Source: Planococcus donghaensis MPA1U2 (GTDB taxonomy: Bacteria; Bacillota; Bacilli; Bacillales_A; Planococcaceae). Taken from it: a DNA stretch of 64,000 nucleotides. A program made the position numbers and the translations under genes. Below, in pieces: positions 46,637 to 56,488 of the stretch. The DNA is taken from contig NZ_AEPB01000032.1 of NCBI RefSeq assembly GCF_000189395.1, positions 124,001 through 188,000 on the forward strand, in the 5' to 3' direction. The notes beneath the pieces were generated by a model, which saw only the letters and a program-made list of their open reading frames with translations, was not told the DNA's origin and searched no databases. The stretch's first letter is position 1. Each line of letters starts with the position of its first letter.

Positions 46637-49000
46637 TCATTGCTTATTAGTGTAAGTTAATGCTCTGTCCATAAAGACGGCGAACTCGGCTCTAGTGACA
46701 TCGGCTTTTGGATTGAACTTCCCATCGGGTGAACCGACAGTAATTCCTGCAGCGTATAATGCATCAATATATGGATCGGACCATCCGTTTGGATCAACGT
46801 CTGGGAATTTGTGAGACCCTTTTGCATTGATATCAAATGCCACTACAAGTACTTTTGCCATTTCTTGGCGTGTAAGCATACCGGCAGGGCGGAATTTGTT
46901 GTCGTATCCTTCAACAATGCCAGCTTGCTGAGTTGCCATGATTGGTTCGAAATATTTATAGCCTACAGGAACATCGCTAAACAATTTGTATGGTGGTTTG
47001 CTTTTCAGTTCTGGTAAAGCACGTGTGAACATTAGCGAAACGTGTTGTCTTTCAATGCTATTTCTCCATTTAAACGTTTTGTCTGGGTAACCTTGAATAA
47101 TTCCTTTGCCAGCCATACGTTCAATTGCTTCGTATGCCCAGTCAGGTTTTTCGGGTGTAACATCTGGGAATGTAGGTTTAGATGGTTCTGGCTCTGGCTC
47201 TGGTTCCGGCTCTGGCTCTGGCTCTGGTTCTGGATCAGGTTCTTTTACGCCAGTTGTAAACTGGTAAACTGGGGATTTTTCATTTTCTCCAGCAGCATTA
47301 ATCATAGTTATATACCATTGATAGTTTGTTTTTTCGTTCAGGCCTTTCCATTGAACAGTAGCTTTATCGCCTGATTTTACATTTTTAACTTGTCCAATCG
47401 TTTGATCTGTGTAGATATTAACTGCTAAGTAATCTGTCTCAATTTGTCTTGGATTTGGTTTAGCTTCGACATCAGCTAAATCAAAATTAGCAGTAAAGCT
47501 TTCTTTCGCTGGGTCAAATTGATCGAAATCGTAATCGTTTAGATATGGAGAATACGAAACGAAATCTAACGTTTCATCCGTTGGATCGAATGTCAGCAAA
47601 CGCAAATAACCTTGTCCACGATCAGGAGGGAGATTACCTTGGTGATTTGCTAGAACTTCTAACACTTCACGATTTGTGCCATCTGCATTCTCAACTTGTT
47701 TTACACGATAATTTGCACCGTGATGGTGACCGCTAAGAACCATTTTGACATTTTCGTTAGGGTTAACAATTTCTCTATTAACAGTTCGAGCAGTATCAGT
47801 TACATATTGATTTAAAGAGTTAATGTTTTCGTGCATACCAACAATTGCATTGCGATCAGCATGTTGTTTTAACACTTTATTTGCCCAGTCTACAGTTTCT
47901 TGTGATCCGTCTTTTCCGAAACCAAGATAAAGCATAATGAAATCATGATCTCCAAATGAGAATAGATCGTAATGATTTTGATTTTCCTCGTTCATGGCTT
48001 CTCCAAACCAAGGTTTATCTTTAAAACGATCGACTCCTGCATATTGTCCGAAGCGTGAATAATCATAAATTTTTTGTGTGCGATCTGGCATGACATCTCT
48101 ATTTCCTGCAAGAACGCCATAAGGTATATTAGCGGCATCCATTCGGTCTAGATTCGTTTTTGCGATTTCCCATTGTTCAATTTCTTCGTACCGATTGATA
48201 AGGTCACCTGTATGCATGGCATACTCAAATTTCCCTTTTTTAAATTCAGCTATCATCCAGTCAGTCATAGATGTCCAAATTTCAGGGTAATCTTCTGCAT
48301 AGTACTGGGTGTCAGTAAACCATAACATTGTAAAGTCTTTGTCATTAGAGTTCGTCACAGTTCCAGAATCATGAACCATCGCTTGAACTTGGCCGTCTCT
48401 TACAAACCTATCAACTTCTATTTCGGCTGACAAAGTTATTTCTTTACCTTGAGCATTCCCTTCTTTTTGGCTTAAGGCTACCCAATTCCCAGCTTTATAG
48501 TCCCATGCCGATAAGTTCGCTAAGCCATTTGCTAAGGTTTTGCCTTCCCAATAAATCTCAATTACATTTCCGGCGGCCATGTTTTTAGATACATCAACGA
48601 CAAAACGTTGAGAGGGGAAACCATTATTGCTTTTAGTAATCGCTGTTTTGTTGTCATTAGCGGCAATGGCCTCGATTTTAGTACCCGTTAAAGGAGTTGC
48701 GTCTGTTTGAATAGCAACAGAGATAGGATTCTCAACAGAGTCATTTTCAAAAGCTGTCATGCTCTTACTACTAGCAAAGTCGTATTTGTAACCTTGTTTA
48801 AAGTCGACTGTGTTAATAGTTTCTCCTGAAGCGTTTTTAATAATCGCTTCTAACGTTGGATTCAAACTGACATCTGCTGCATAGTCAGCGGGTTTTACAT
48901 TGCTTGGGTCTTCAAAAGTAGTGGCTGCTAATGGTGCCAAACTGGCATTGGTTAGTACTAATGTTAATACAGCAGCAGTAGTAAAAATCTTCTTTATCAT
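46637..49000 (-). CDS. Secreted metallophosphoesterase with three C-terminal SLH domains
   Basis: A 787-residue cell-surface enzyme. A signal peptide (about 1-26) ends near ATTFED. A beta-rich domain leads to a calcineurin-like phosphoesterase (about 225-480) with WFTDTQYY, HTGDLINRY, AGNRDV, GMHENI and SGHHHG. The usual GNHD His is Arg here. A fibronectin-like part is followed by a Pro-Glu repeat linker and three SLH domains (PDKTFKWRNS, DNKFRPAGM, PDGKFNPKA) that bind secondary wall polymer. AAAGGAGG precedes the ATG at 49000. The phosphate ester substrate is unknown. Confidence 0.92.
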   Translation of the reverse strand: MIKKIFTTAAVLTLVLTNASLAPLAATTFEDPSNVKPADYAADVSLNPTLEAIIKNASGETINTVDFKQGYKYDFASSKSMTAFENDSVENPISVAIQTDATPLTGTKIEAIAANDNKTAITKSNNGFPSQRFVVDVSKNMAAGNVIEIYWEGKTLANGLANLSAWDYKAGNWVALSQKEGNAQGKEITLSAEIEVDRFVRDGQVQAMVHDSGTVTNSNDKDFTMLWFTDTQYYAEDYPEIWTSMTDWMIAEFKKGKFEYAMHTGDLINRYEEIEQWEIAKTNLDRMDAANIPYGVLAGNRDVMPDRTQKIYDYSRFGQYAGVDRFKDKPWFGEAMNEENQNHYDLFSFGDHDFIMLYLGFGKDGSQETVDWANKVLKQHADRNAIVGMHENINSLNQYVTDTARTVNREIVNPNENVKMVLSGHHHGANYRVKQVENADGTNREVLEVLANHQGNLPPDRGQGYLRLLTFDPTDETLDFVSYSPYLNDYDFDQFDPAKESFTANFDLADVEAKPNPRQIETDYLAVNIYTDQTIGQVKNVKSGDKATVQWKGLNEKTNYQWYITMINAAGENEKSPVYQFTTGVKEPDPEPEPEPEPEPEPEPEPSKPTFPDVTPEKPDWAYEAIERMAGKGIIQGYPDKTFKWRNSIERQHVSLMFTRALPELKSKPPYKLFSDVPVGYKYFEPIMATQQAGIVEGYDNKFRPAGMLTRQEMAKVLVVAFDINAKGSHKFPDVDPNGWSDPYIDALYAAGITVGSPDGKFNPKADVTRAEFAVFMDRALTYTNKQ
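47184..47231 (-). repeat. Hexanucleotide repeat encoding the Pro-Glu linker
   Basis: Eight tandem 6-bp units of GGCTCT/GGTTCT type (plus-strand reading) encode eight Pro-Glu dipeptides between the enzyme and SLH domains. Because the unit is 6 bp, slippage changes linker length without a frameshift. Confidence 0.9.
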
Positions 49001-49383
49001 TTTTCATCCTCCTTTAATGGGTATTGCATCCAATCTGTGAAACCTTTTTTCCTTACGACAATAAGGGTACTATTACCTATAGAATTCCTTCCTTGTTTTA
49101 ATAATTCACTTAAAAGTGATTCTATCTATTCATAATAACAAAGAAAAATTAAAAAACAACTTATTTTTCCATATTTTTAGAATATTTAGTGTTCTTTTTT
49201 CATTTTGTTGACATAGACTATTGTCACTACTAGGTTTTAAGAATTTTTTTAATTTATCTTAATTGGAAATTCTAAATAATTATCGCTTCACCTTTTAAGC
49301 AAATACAAATAGGCATAGAGCTCCGTTAAAAATTGGAGGTCTATGCCTATTGTGAATTTTGTTAACATATGTCGCCAAAACGT
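49001..49383. other. AT-rich intergenic region
   Basis: A 383-bp stretch between two minus-strand genes. It contains the upstream region of the SLH gene (an inverted repeat AATTCACTT/AAGTGATT-like near 49115-49133) and the terminator hairpin of the aldo/keto reductase near 49308. Otherwise it is AT-rich with no protein-coding frame. Confidence 0.6.
49308..49351 (-). terminator. Hairpin terminator after the aldo/keto reductase
   Basis: AATAGGCATAGA / TCTATGCCTATT with an inner GGAG/CTCC pair. The T tract beyond it on the minus strand is weak. Confidence 0.6.
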
Positions 49384-50286
49384 TTAGTTTCGATGTTCTT
49401 TATAAATATCTTGACGTGTTACGGTTTTTGCTTGTTCTATTTGATCTTGTGAGACAGTGGATTCATAAGCTTTTATGGTCGATTTGATTTGTTCTGGAGA
49501 GCTTGCACCCGTTACTACTGCTCCAATCGCTTTGTGCTGCAAGACGCTATGGAGTGATAAAGCATGTAGATTGTCATGAATGTTCATAAGCTTTTGTAAT
49601 GTGTGTTTTAATTCTTCTGACTCGTAAGTTAAATAGCCACCGGTTTTATTTGCACGCTCAAGTCCTTCAGCGGTTAGCAAACCTTTTGCTAATGTGCCGC
49701 GCGTCATCACGGACCTACCTGATTGATGTATACTATCAAGCAGCTCTTCTGGGCGGCGGTCTAGTAAGCTATATTGCATCATAATAGAAGCAATCTCGCT
49801 TTCTGTTAAAAATCGATTGATCACATTTGGCCGAATTGATGAAATCCCATAAGCGCGTATTAAACCTTCTTTTTTTAATTCTTCAAAAGCTTCAATGGTT
49901 TCTAAAGAGTTGTCGGTGATCATGCCTCCGTGCAATTGATACAAGTCGATATAATCTGTTTGCAATCGTTTTAAACTTGTGTGAATTTGCTTTTTAATGT
50001 AGTCCTTAGTTGGGTTCCACTGGACTTCGTCTGAATCTGGATCCCATTGGTTACCTACTTTAGTGGCGAGGATGACATCATTTCGATGATGCTTTAATAC
50101 CTTGCCGACAACTTTTTCGTTTTCCCCTTTGTCGTATAAGTCTGCCGTATCGAAATAATTAATCCCGTGAGCAATTGCTTCATCAACAACACGTCCCGCT
50201 TCTTTTTCGTTAGTTGGTAAAGACATGCAGCCAAAGCCAATTTCACTTACTTCAAGTCCACTTTTTCCTAATTGTCTTTTCTTCAT
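49384..50286 (-). CDS. yqkF: Aldo/keto reductase (YqkF-like)
   Basis: A 300-residue NADP-dependent TIM-barrel oxidoreductase. The catalytic Asp-Tyr pair is in YFDTADLYDKGENE and the Lys in ATKVGN. The His is in YQLHGG. The ATG at 50286 follows GAGGTGGG on the minus strand. It is divergent from nudF, matching the yqkF-nudF neighbourhood of B. subtilis. Substrate unknown. Confidence 0.93.
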   Translation of the reverse strand: MKKRQLGKSGLEVSEIGFGCMSLPTNEKEAGRVVDEAIAHGINYFDTADLYDKGENEKVVGKVLKHHRNDVILATKVGNQWDPDSDEVQWNPTKDYIKKQIHTSLKRLQTDYIDLYQLHGGMITDNSLETIEAFEELKKEGLIRAYGISSIRPNVINRFLTESEIASIMMQYSLLDRRPEELLDSIHQSGRSVMTRGTLAKGLLTAEGLERANKTGGYLTYESEELKHTLQKLMNIHDNLHALSLHSVLQHKAIGAVVTGASSPEQIKSTIKAYESTVSQDQIEQAKTVTRQDIYKEHRN

Positions 50287-50321
50287 CTTTTCCCACCTCA
50301 TTTAGTCTGTCGTCTCTAATA

Positions 50322-50330
50322 TGGTATACT
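50322..50330 (+). promoter_or_regulatory. Extended -10 promoter of nudF
   Basis: TGGTATACT, 38 bp before the nudF ATG. The -35 is weak. Confidence 0.55.
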
Positions 50331-50367
50331 TTTTGTCAGAGAAACCACAAATGAAAAGAGGGTTCCA

Positions 50368-50919
50368 ATGAAGAAGTTTGAAGAAAAAACAATTCATTCC
50401 AATCGTTTATATGAAGGAAAAGTGATTAATCTAAAAGTAGACGATGTATCACTTCCAAATGGCCATACGTCAAAACGCGAATTGGTTGAGCATCCAGGGG
50501 CAGTTGCCATTATTGCAATTACACCTAATAACAAAATAATTCTTGTAGAGCAGTATCGTAAAGCGCTAGAACGATCTTTAGTTGAAATTCCAGCTGGTAA
50601 GCTCGAACCAGGCGAAGCTCCTGAAACGACTGCCATGCGCGAATTAGAAGAAGAAACAGGATATACTGCAGAAAAGTTAGTAAAACTTCAAACGTTTGCG
50701 ACTTCTCCAGGATTTGCGGATGAAGTGGTTCATTTGTTCGTAGCGGAAGGTTTAAGCAAAGCAACAAATGGAGCAGTTTTAGATGACGATGAGTTTGTCG
50801 AATTGATGGAAGTTACATTAGAAGAAGCAGAGCAAATGGTAATAGATGAAAGAATTTATGATGCCAAAACTGCGTTTGCTGTGTTGTGGGCAAAACAACG
50901 ATTATCAATTGAGAATTGA
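50368..50919 (+). CDS. nudF: ADP-ribose pyrophosphatase, Nudix family
   Basis: Hydrolyses ADP-ribose to AMP and ribose 5-phosphate. It has 183 residues. The Nudix box begins GKLEPGE near 78 and ends RELEEETGY near 99, containing the metal-binding Glu residues. AGAGGG precedes the ATG. It is upstream of fur, as yqkG is in B. subtilis. Confidence 0.93.
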   Translation: MKKFEEKTIHSNRLYEGKVINLKVDDVSLPNGHTSKRELVEHPGAVAIIAITPNNKIILVEQYRKALERSLVEIPAGKLEPGEAPETTAMRELEEETGYTAEKLVKLQTFATSPGFADEVVHLFVAEGLSKATNGAVLDDDEFVELMEVTLEEAEQMVIDERIYDAKTAFAVLWAKQRLSIEN

Positions 50920-50932
50920 AACTATTATCACT

Positions 50933-50947
50933 TTATAACGATTATCA
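50933..50947. promoter_or_regulatory. PerR/Fur-type box upstream of fur
   Basis: TTATAAC-G-ATTATCA matches the PerR consensus (TTATAAT-N-ATTATAA) at 12 of 14 fixed positions and the Fur 7-1-7 box at 12 of 14. Further ATTATCA half-sites lie at 50901-50907 and 50924-50930. In B. subtilis fur is under PerR control, so a PerR site is plausible. Confidence 0.6.
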
Positions 50948-50967
50948 ATAAACAATGAATAGTATTG

Positions 50968-50997
50968 TTGTAATTGAGAACTCCCTTTTGATATAAT
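50968..50997 (+). promoter_or_regulatory. fur promoter
   Basis: TTGTAA (50968-50973), an 18-bp spacer and TATAAT (50992-50997), with TG before the -10. Confidence 0.75.
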
Positions 50998-51023
50998 AAA
51001 GGCAGTTTGAGGGAGGGCGTCGC

Positions 51024-51485
51024 ATGGAAACTAGAATCGACCGCATAAAAAAACAATTACACGCTGCGAGTTACAAATTGACGCCACAGCGTGAAGCAAC
51101 AGTTCGAGTTTTGTTGGACCATGAAGAAGACCATTTGAGTGCGGAAGACGTCTATCTTTTAGTAAAAGACATTGCACCAGAAATTGGATTGGCAACAGTA
51201 TACCGGACATTAGAACTTTTAACGGAATTGAAAATTGTCGACAAAATAAATTTCGGTGATGGTGTGTCACGATATGATTTAAGACAAGAAGGTGCGGCAC
51301 ATTTCCATCATCATCTTGTGTGTTTGGAATGTGGAGCGGTAGACGAGATACAAGAAGATCTTTTAGAAGATGTGGAGAACATAGTAGAGAAACGCTGGAA
51401 TTTCCAAATTAAAGACCACCGTCTTACTTTCCATGGCATCTGCTGGCGCTGCAACGACAGCAATTCTCAAAATCCATCAGAATAA
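51024..51485 (+). CDS. fur: Ferric uptake regulator Fur
   Basis: A 153-residue iron-responsive repressor. The winged HTH region AEIGLATVYRTLELL-like (PEIGLATVYRTLE) recognises the box. The metal site is HFHHHLVC, and the structural zinc cysteines are CLEC and CWRC. Near identity of the segment VDKINFGDGVSRYDLR to B. subtilis Fur supports fur rather than perR or zur. GAGGGAGG precedes the ATG. Confidence 0.96.
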   Translation: METRIDRIKKQLHAASYKLTPQREATVRVLLDHEEDHLSAEDVYLLVKDIAPEIGLATVYRTLELLTELKIVDKINFGDGVSRYDLRQEGAAHFHHHLVCLECGAVDEIQEDLLEDVENIVEKRWNFQIKDHRLTFHGICWRCNDSNSQNPSE

Positions 51486-51496
51486 CTGATGCCAAC

Positions 51497-51526
51497 AAGG
51501 ACGGCCCATACTGGCCGTCCTTTTAT
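51497..51526 (+). terminator. Terminator after fur
   Basis: AAGGACGGCC / GGCCGTCCTT with a 6-nt loop and T4. Confidence 0.88.
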
Positions 51527-51573
51527 TGTGGGAAAACCCATATGTATACGTAGCAGGTGAAGGAGGCAGACAC

Positions 51574-52476
51574 ATGAATTTTGGCAAAGATGCACTCGAT
51601 GATTATATACATTTTTTACGTGTTGAAAGACAGCTTGCGGATAATACATTATCGTCTTATGAACGCGACTTGAAAGTATATTTGCAGTATTTAAAAGAAG
51701 TAGAGCAATTAGAGTCTTTGAAAAAAGTAGAACGTGTGCATATATTAAATCATTTACGTCATTTAAAAGAAACAACTAAAACGCCACGAACAGTAGCGCG
51801 CCATATATCTTCAATTCGTTCTTTTCATCAATTTATGATTCGTGAACGAATCGTTGAAACGGATCCAACTGTTCACTTGGAAATGCCTCAAATGGACAAA
51901 AAATTACCGAACATTTTATCTATTGAAGAAGTTGATGCATTAATACAAGTACCAGCAACCAATAAAGCGAATGGCTTACGTGATCAAGCGATGTTGGAAT
52001 TATTGTATGCGAGCGGAATGCGTGTCAGTGAATGCATTAATCTTGATATAGAAGATGTGCATTTAACGATGGGTTTTGTCCGCTGTACAGGTAAAGGTGG
52101 AAAAGAACGAATTATTCCTCTAGGCAAATCTGCTTTAACATCTTGTCAAACCTATCTAGAGCAAGGACGGATAGATTTAGTGAAAAGTGGCGAAAAGACA
52201 GATGCCCTATTTATCAATCAACGAGGCAAACGCTTAACTCGTCAAGGGTTTTGGAAACTTCTAAAGCAACACGCCCAAAAAGCAGGTATACAAAAAGAGT
52301 TAACACCGCATACACTGCGTCATTCTTTTGCGACACATCTATTAGAAAATGGAGCGGATATTCGCGCGGTACAAGAAATGCTAGGTCATGCAGATATATC
52401 TACAACTCAAATTTATACGCATGTGAGTAAAACGCGCTTAAAGGACGTTTATTCTCAATTCCACCCACGTGCATAA
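51574..52476 (+). CDS. xerD: Tyrosine recombinase XerD (RipX)
   Basis: Resolves chromosome dimers at dif with XerC. It has 300 residues: N-terminal SAM-like domain (about 1-90) and catalytic domain with Arg in SGMRVSE, then HTLRHSFATHL, LGHADIS and the nucleophile Tyr in QIYTHV. AAGGAGG (51560-51566) precedes ATG 51574. An earlier in-frame ATG at 51526 lies in the fur terminator. Confidence 0.96.
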   Translation: MNFGKDALDDYIHFLRVERQLADNTLSSYERDLKVYLQYLKEVEQLESLKKVERVHILNHLRHLKETTKTPRTVARHISSIRSFHQFMIRERIVETDPTVHLEMPQMDKKLPNILSIEEVDALIQVPATNKANGLRDQAMLELLYASGMRVSECINLDIEDVHLTMGFVRCTGKGGKERIIPLGKSALTSCQTYLEQGRIDLVKSGEKTDALFINQRGKRLTRQGFWKLLKQHAQKAGIQKELTPHTLRHSFATHLLENGADIRAVQEMLGHADISTTQIYTHVSKTRLKDVYSQFHPRA

Positions 52477-52543
52477 AAAAGGTCTGACTTCCGACAATAG
52501 TAGTAACTGTGGTAAACTAGAAGCAAAATAAGGAGGAATACTT

Positions 52544-53731
52544 ATGACGACACAACCATTTAAACGCGTTCATTTAGTAGTATTAGATTCAGTGGGCATT
52601 GGAGAAGCACCAGACGCTGAAGCATATGGAGATAAAGGTTCAGATACACTTGGACATATTGCAGAATCTGTAGGCGGATTGAACATGCCGAACATGGAGA
52701 ATTTAGGACTAGGAAACATCGTTTCTGTGAAAGGGCTTGCAAACGTAGATTCCCCAGCTGCTTATTATGGGAAATTGCAGGAAGCTTCAGTCGGAAAAGA
52801 TACAATGACTGGGCATTGGGAAATTATGGGCTTGAATATTGATACGCCGTTCAAAGTGTATCCGGGCGGCTTTCCAAAAGAATTAATCGAACAACTTGAA
52901 GAAAAAACAGGTCGTAAAGTAATTGGTAATAAACCAGCAAGTGGAACGGAAATTTTAGATGAGCTTGGTCAAGAACATATGGAAACAGGCGCAATTATCG
53001 TCTACACTTCAGCAGATCCTGTGTTACAAATTGCAGCTCATGAGGAAATCATTCCGTTAGAAGAACTTTACCGCATTTGTGAAATTGCACGTGAATTGAC
53101 ATTGGCTCCTGAATATTTAGTAGGCCGTATAATTGCGCGTCCATTTCTTGGTGAACCTGGAGCATTCAAGCGAACATCAAACCGTCACGACTATGCTTTA
53201 GCGCCATTTGATCGTACAGTTATGAACGAGTTAAAAGATGGTGGAAAAGATGTGATCGCGATTGGGAAAATCGATGACATTTATAACGGAGCCGGTGTAA
53301 CAAAAGCGATTCGCACAAAAGATAATATGGATGGCATGGATAAACTAGTACAAGTTGTAAAAGAAGATTTTAATGGATTAAGCTTTTTGAACTTAGTTGA
53401 TTTTGATGCACTTTATGGTCATAGAAGAAATCCTCAAGGGTATGGAGATGCGTTAGAAGCGTTTGATGTACGTCTTCCAGAAGTATTAGAAAACATGCAG
53501 CAAGATGATTTGTTAATCATTACAGCTGATCACGGAAATGACCCGACATTCCCAGGGACAGACCATACACGTGAATATGTACCGCTTTTAGCTTACTCTC
53601 CACGTTTTACAGGCGGAAAAGAGTTGGAAACAGGTAAAACTTTTGCTGACATCGGTGCTACGATTGCTGAAAACTTCTCAGTAGAAATGCCTAAATTCGG
53701 TACAAGCTTTTTATCTCGCATTAACCAATAA
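52544..53731 (+). CDS. deoB: Phosphopentomutase
   Basis: Interconverts ribose/deoxyribose 1- and 5-phosphates. It has 395 residues in the alkaline-phosphatase fold, with the metal-site Asp in [12 protein letters not shown], the phospho-Thr in [10 protein letters not shown] (about residue 89) and DHGNDP. AAGGAGG precedes the ATG. Works with the next gene, pdp, in nucleoside salvage. pupG, usually between or next, is absent. Confidence 0.97.
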   Translation: MTTQPFKRVHLVVLDSVGIGEAPDAEAYGDKGSDTLGHIAESVGGLNMPNMENLGLGNIVSVKGLANVDSPAAYYGKLQEASVGKDTMTGHWEIMGLNIDTPFKVYPGGFPKELIEQLEEKTGRKVIGNKPASGTEILDELGQEHMETGAIIVYTSADPVLQIAAHEEIIPLEELYRICEIARELTLAPEYLVGRIIARPFLGEPGAFKRTSNRHDYALAPFDRTVMNELKDGGKDVIAIGKIDDIYNGAGVTKAIRTKDNMDGMDKLVQVVKEDFNGLSFLNLVDFDALYGHRRNPQGYGDALEAFDVRLPEVLENMQQDDLLIITADHGNDPTFPGTDHTREYVPLLAYSPRFTGGKELETGKTFADIGATIAENFSVEMPKFGTSFLSRINQ

Positions 53732-53791
53732 GTATACAACTGAAATGCAATTTAACTGCGCGAAAATTAAATGGAGAAGGCGGTAATAGGC

Positions 53792-55096
53792 ATGAGAATG
53801 GTAGACGTAATCGAAAAGAAACGAGATGGCAGTGAGTTATCAACAGAAGAAATTAAGTTTGTTATTACGGGATATACAAATGGTGAAATTTCTGATTACC
53901 AAATGAGCGCTTTCCTAATGGCGGTTTATTTTCAAAATATGACAGAACGTGAACGTGCAGACTTAACAATGGCGATGGCAGAGTCGGGCGACCAAATCGA
54001 CTTATCAGCTATTGAAGGCATCAAAGTCGACAAGCATTCTACGGGTGGTGTTGGCGACACGACAACTTTAGTTTTAGGACCACTAGTTGCTGCGTGTGGG
54101 GTTCCGGTTGCTAAAATGAGCGGGCGCGGACTTGGTCATACCGGTGGAACAATCGATAAATTAGAAGCAATCGATGGTTTCCACGTTGAACTTTCAACAG
54201 AAGATTTTATCAAACAAGTAAATGATCATAAATTAGCGGTAATCGGACAAAGTGGAAACTTGACTCCTGCTGATAAAAAAATGTATGCGTTGCGTGATGT
54301 AACAGGTACTGTTAACAGCATTCCGTTGATTGCAAGTTCAATTATGAGCAAGAAAATTGCAGCCGGAGCGGATGCTATCGTGTTAGATGTGAAAACTGGC
54401 GAAGGTGCATTTATGAAAACGCCGGAAGACGCGAAAGAACTAGCGCATGCTATGGTTGGAATCGGCAATGCAACCGGTAGAAAAACAATGGCGATTATAT
54501 CTGATATGAGCCAACCTCTTGGATTTGCTATAGGAAATGCATTGGAAGTTAAAGAAGCCATTGAAACGCTTCAAGGCAATGGACCAGAAGATTTAACTGA
54601 ATTGTGCATGGTACTTGGCAGTCAAATGGTCGTTGTTGGCGGAAAAGCAGAAACACTTGAAGAAGCGCGCACTATGTTAGAAAAAGTCATTGAAAATGGA
54701 CAGGCTTTAGAAATGTTCAAGCAATTTATTAAAGATCAAGGTGGAAATCCTGCAGTAGTAGACGATGTCACATTATTGCCACAAGCTAAGTTCGTAACGG
54801 AAGTCTCTTCAAAAGAAGAAGGCTATATTTCATTTATGGAAGCAGATGAAATTGGAACAGCTGCAATGGTACTTGGTGCAGGGCGTGCAACAAAAGAATC
54901 GGAAATTGATTTGGCAGTTGGAATCGTTCTTCGCAAAAAAGTAGGAGACTTCGTAAAAGAGGGAGAGTCAATTGCTACAATTTACTCGAATACAGAAGAG
55001 CTCGCAGAATGTTCAAAAATGATATATAATAGTATCGAATATACAAGTGAACCGGTTGAGAAAATCAAACTGATTTCAGCTTTGATAACCGATTGA
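53792..55096 (+). CDS. pdp: Pyrimidine-nucleoside phosphorylase
   Basis: Phosphorolyses uridine and thymidine/deoxyuridine to base and (deoxy)ribose 1-phosphate. It has 434 residues, with the glycine-rich phosphate-binding [11 protein letters not shown] near 81-91 and [14 protein letters not shown]. It starts MRMVDVI like Bacillus Pdp. AGAAGGCGG lies upstream of ATG 53792. Sugar phosphates pass to DeoB, encoded just upstream, and nucleosides could enter through the importer at 7.6-12.4 kb. Confidence 0.95.
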   Translation: MRMVDVIEKKRDGSELSTEEIKFVITGYTNGEISDYQMSAFLMAVYFQNMTERERADLTMAMAESGDQIDLSAIEGIKVDKHSTGGVGDTTTLVLGPLVAACGVPVAKMSGRGLGHTGGTIDKLEAIDGFHVELSTEDFIKQVNDHKLAVIGQSGNLTPADKKMYALRDVTGTVNSIPLIASSIMSKKIAAGADAIVLDVKTGEGAFMKTPEDAKELAHAMVGIGNATGRKTMAIISDMSQPLGFAIGNALEVKEAIETLQGNGPEDLTELCMVLGSQMVVVGGKAETLEEARTMLEKVIENGQALEMFKQFIKDQGGNPAVVDDVTLLPQAKFVTEVSSKEEGYISFMEADEIGTAAMVLGAGRATKESEIDLAVGIVLRKKVGDFVKEGESIATIYSNTEELAECSKMIYNSIEYTSEPVEKIKLISALITD

Positions 55097-55097
55097 C

Positions 55098-55137
55098 AAA
55101 AAATCTTGCTGGGTAATTGCTCAGCAAGATTTTTCTT
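55098..55137 (+). terminator. Terminator after pdp
   Basis: AAAAATCTTGCTG / CAGCAAGATTTTT with a 10-nt loop and T-rich tail. Confidence 0.88.
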
Positions 55138-55165
55138 ATAAAGCTATTATCAGGAGGGGTTTTTA

Positions 55166-56488
55166 TTGCATTTATATGGCACACAAACAATTAATGACCA
55201 AGGGCATTTAACAATCGGTGGAACGGATTCAGTAGAGTTGGTGGAAAATTACGGCACACCTCTTTATGTTTACGATATTCAATTATTCCGCGATCGCGCT
55301 AAAGCTTTTCAAGAAACGTTTGAGAAAGCAGGAATTGGCTACCAAGTGGCTTATGCTAGTAAGGCTTTTTCGACGATTGCGATATACCAAGTAGCAGCAG
55401 AAGAAAAGTTGTCATTAGATGTAGTTTCTGCAGGTGAACTTTATACCGCTGTTAAAGCAGGATTCCCGGTTGAAAAAATTCATTTTCATGGCAATAACAA
55501 AAGTATGGAAGAATTACAAATGGCTTTTGAAGTGGGGATTGGCTGCATCGTAGTCGATAACTTTTATGAAATCGAGTTGTTGAAAAAACTCTCTGAGAAA
55601 TTAAAACAACCTATGAATATTTTGTTGCGTGTTACTCCAGGCATTGAAGCTCATACACATGATTATATTACTACAGGTCAAGAAGATTCGAAGTTTGGTT
55701 TTGATTTGAAAAATGGTCAAGCAGACCGTGCATTTGAACAAACATTTGACCACAATTATTTGAACTTATTAGGTCTTCATTGTCATATCGGCTCACAAAT
55801 CTTTGATACAGGTGCATTTCAATTGGCATCTGAAAAGCTAATGCAGAAAATGGCAAGTTGGAAAGAGCAATTCAATTATACCTGTCCTGTTTTAAACCTT
55901 GGTGGAGGTTTTGGAATTCGATATACAGAAGAAGACACGCCACTTGAACCAGCTGTTTATGTTGAACAAATGATTGAAACAGTAAAACAAACAGCAAATG
56001 CTTCTGGATACCCAATTCCTGAAATTTGGATCGAACCAGGCCGTTCGTTAATAGGTGACGCTGGAACGACGCTTTATACAATTGGGTCAACAAAAGAAGT
56101 GCCTGGCACTCGGAAATATGCGGCAGTTGATGGAGGCATGTCTGACAATATTCGCCCTGCTTTGTATGGTGCGAAGTATAGCTCGGTAATTGCAAATAAC
56201 GCAAATGCTCAATTAACTGAGCAATATACGATTGCAGGAAAATGCTGTGAATCTGGAGACAAACTTATTGAACAAGCAGAGCTACCAGCTGTAGCAGCGG
56301 GAGATATCTTGGGGATCTTCTGTACCGGAGCTTATGGGTATTCAATGGCGAGTAATTATAACCGGATAGCACGACCAGCTGTTGTTTTTGTCGAAAACGG
56401 CGTATCACAGCTTGTGGTAAAACGTGAAACAAATGACGATTTGATCAAACAAGACTTACCTTATTCACAAAAGGCTGCACAAGAATGA
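55166..56488 (+). CDS. lysA: Diaminopimelate decarboxylase
   Basis: The last step of lysine synthesis: meso-DAP to lysine, PLP-dependent. It has 440 residues, PLP Lys in YASKAFS (about residue 67), EPGRSL and the substrate Cys in KCCESGD. TTG at 55166 behind AGGAGGGG. In B. subtilis the dacF-spoIIA-sigF and spoVA genes stand between pupG and lysA, but here only pdp and a terminator do. The stop overlaps the start of a 34-codon ORF. Confidence 0.97.
   Translation: MHLYGTQTINDQGHLTIGGTDSVELVENYGTPLYVYDIQLFRDRAKAFQETFEKAGIGYQVAYASKAFSTIAIYQVAAEEKLSLDVVSAGELYTAVKAGFPVEKIHFHGNNKSMEELQMAFEVGIGCIVVDNFYEIELLKKLSEKLKQPMNILLRVTPGIEAHTHDYITTGQEDSKFGFDLKNGQADRAFEQTFDHNYLNLLGLHCHIGSQIFDTGAFQLASEKLMQKMASWKEQFNYTCPVLNLGGGFGIRYTEEDTPLEPAVYVEQMIETVKQTANASGYPIPEIWIEPGRSLIGDAGTTLYTIGSTKEVPGTRKYAAVDGGMSDNIRPALYGAKYSSVIANNANAQLTEQYTIAGKCCESGDKLIEQAELPAVAAGDILGIFCTGAYGYSMASNYNRIARPAVVFVENGVSQLVVKRETNDDLIKQDLPYSQKAAQE

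Noticed and set aside
46811-47374. Plus-strand open frames across the SLH gene
   Set aside because: They are antisense to the SLH and Pro-Glu coding region and reflect its repeat composition.
55097-55165. Lysine riboswitch upstream of lysA
   Set aside because: The spacer is only 69 bp and is mostly the pdp terminator, which is far too short for an L box.
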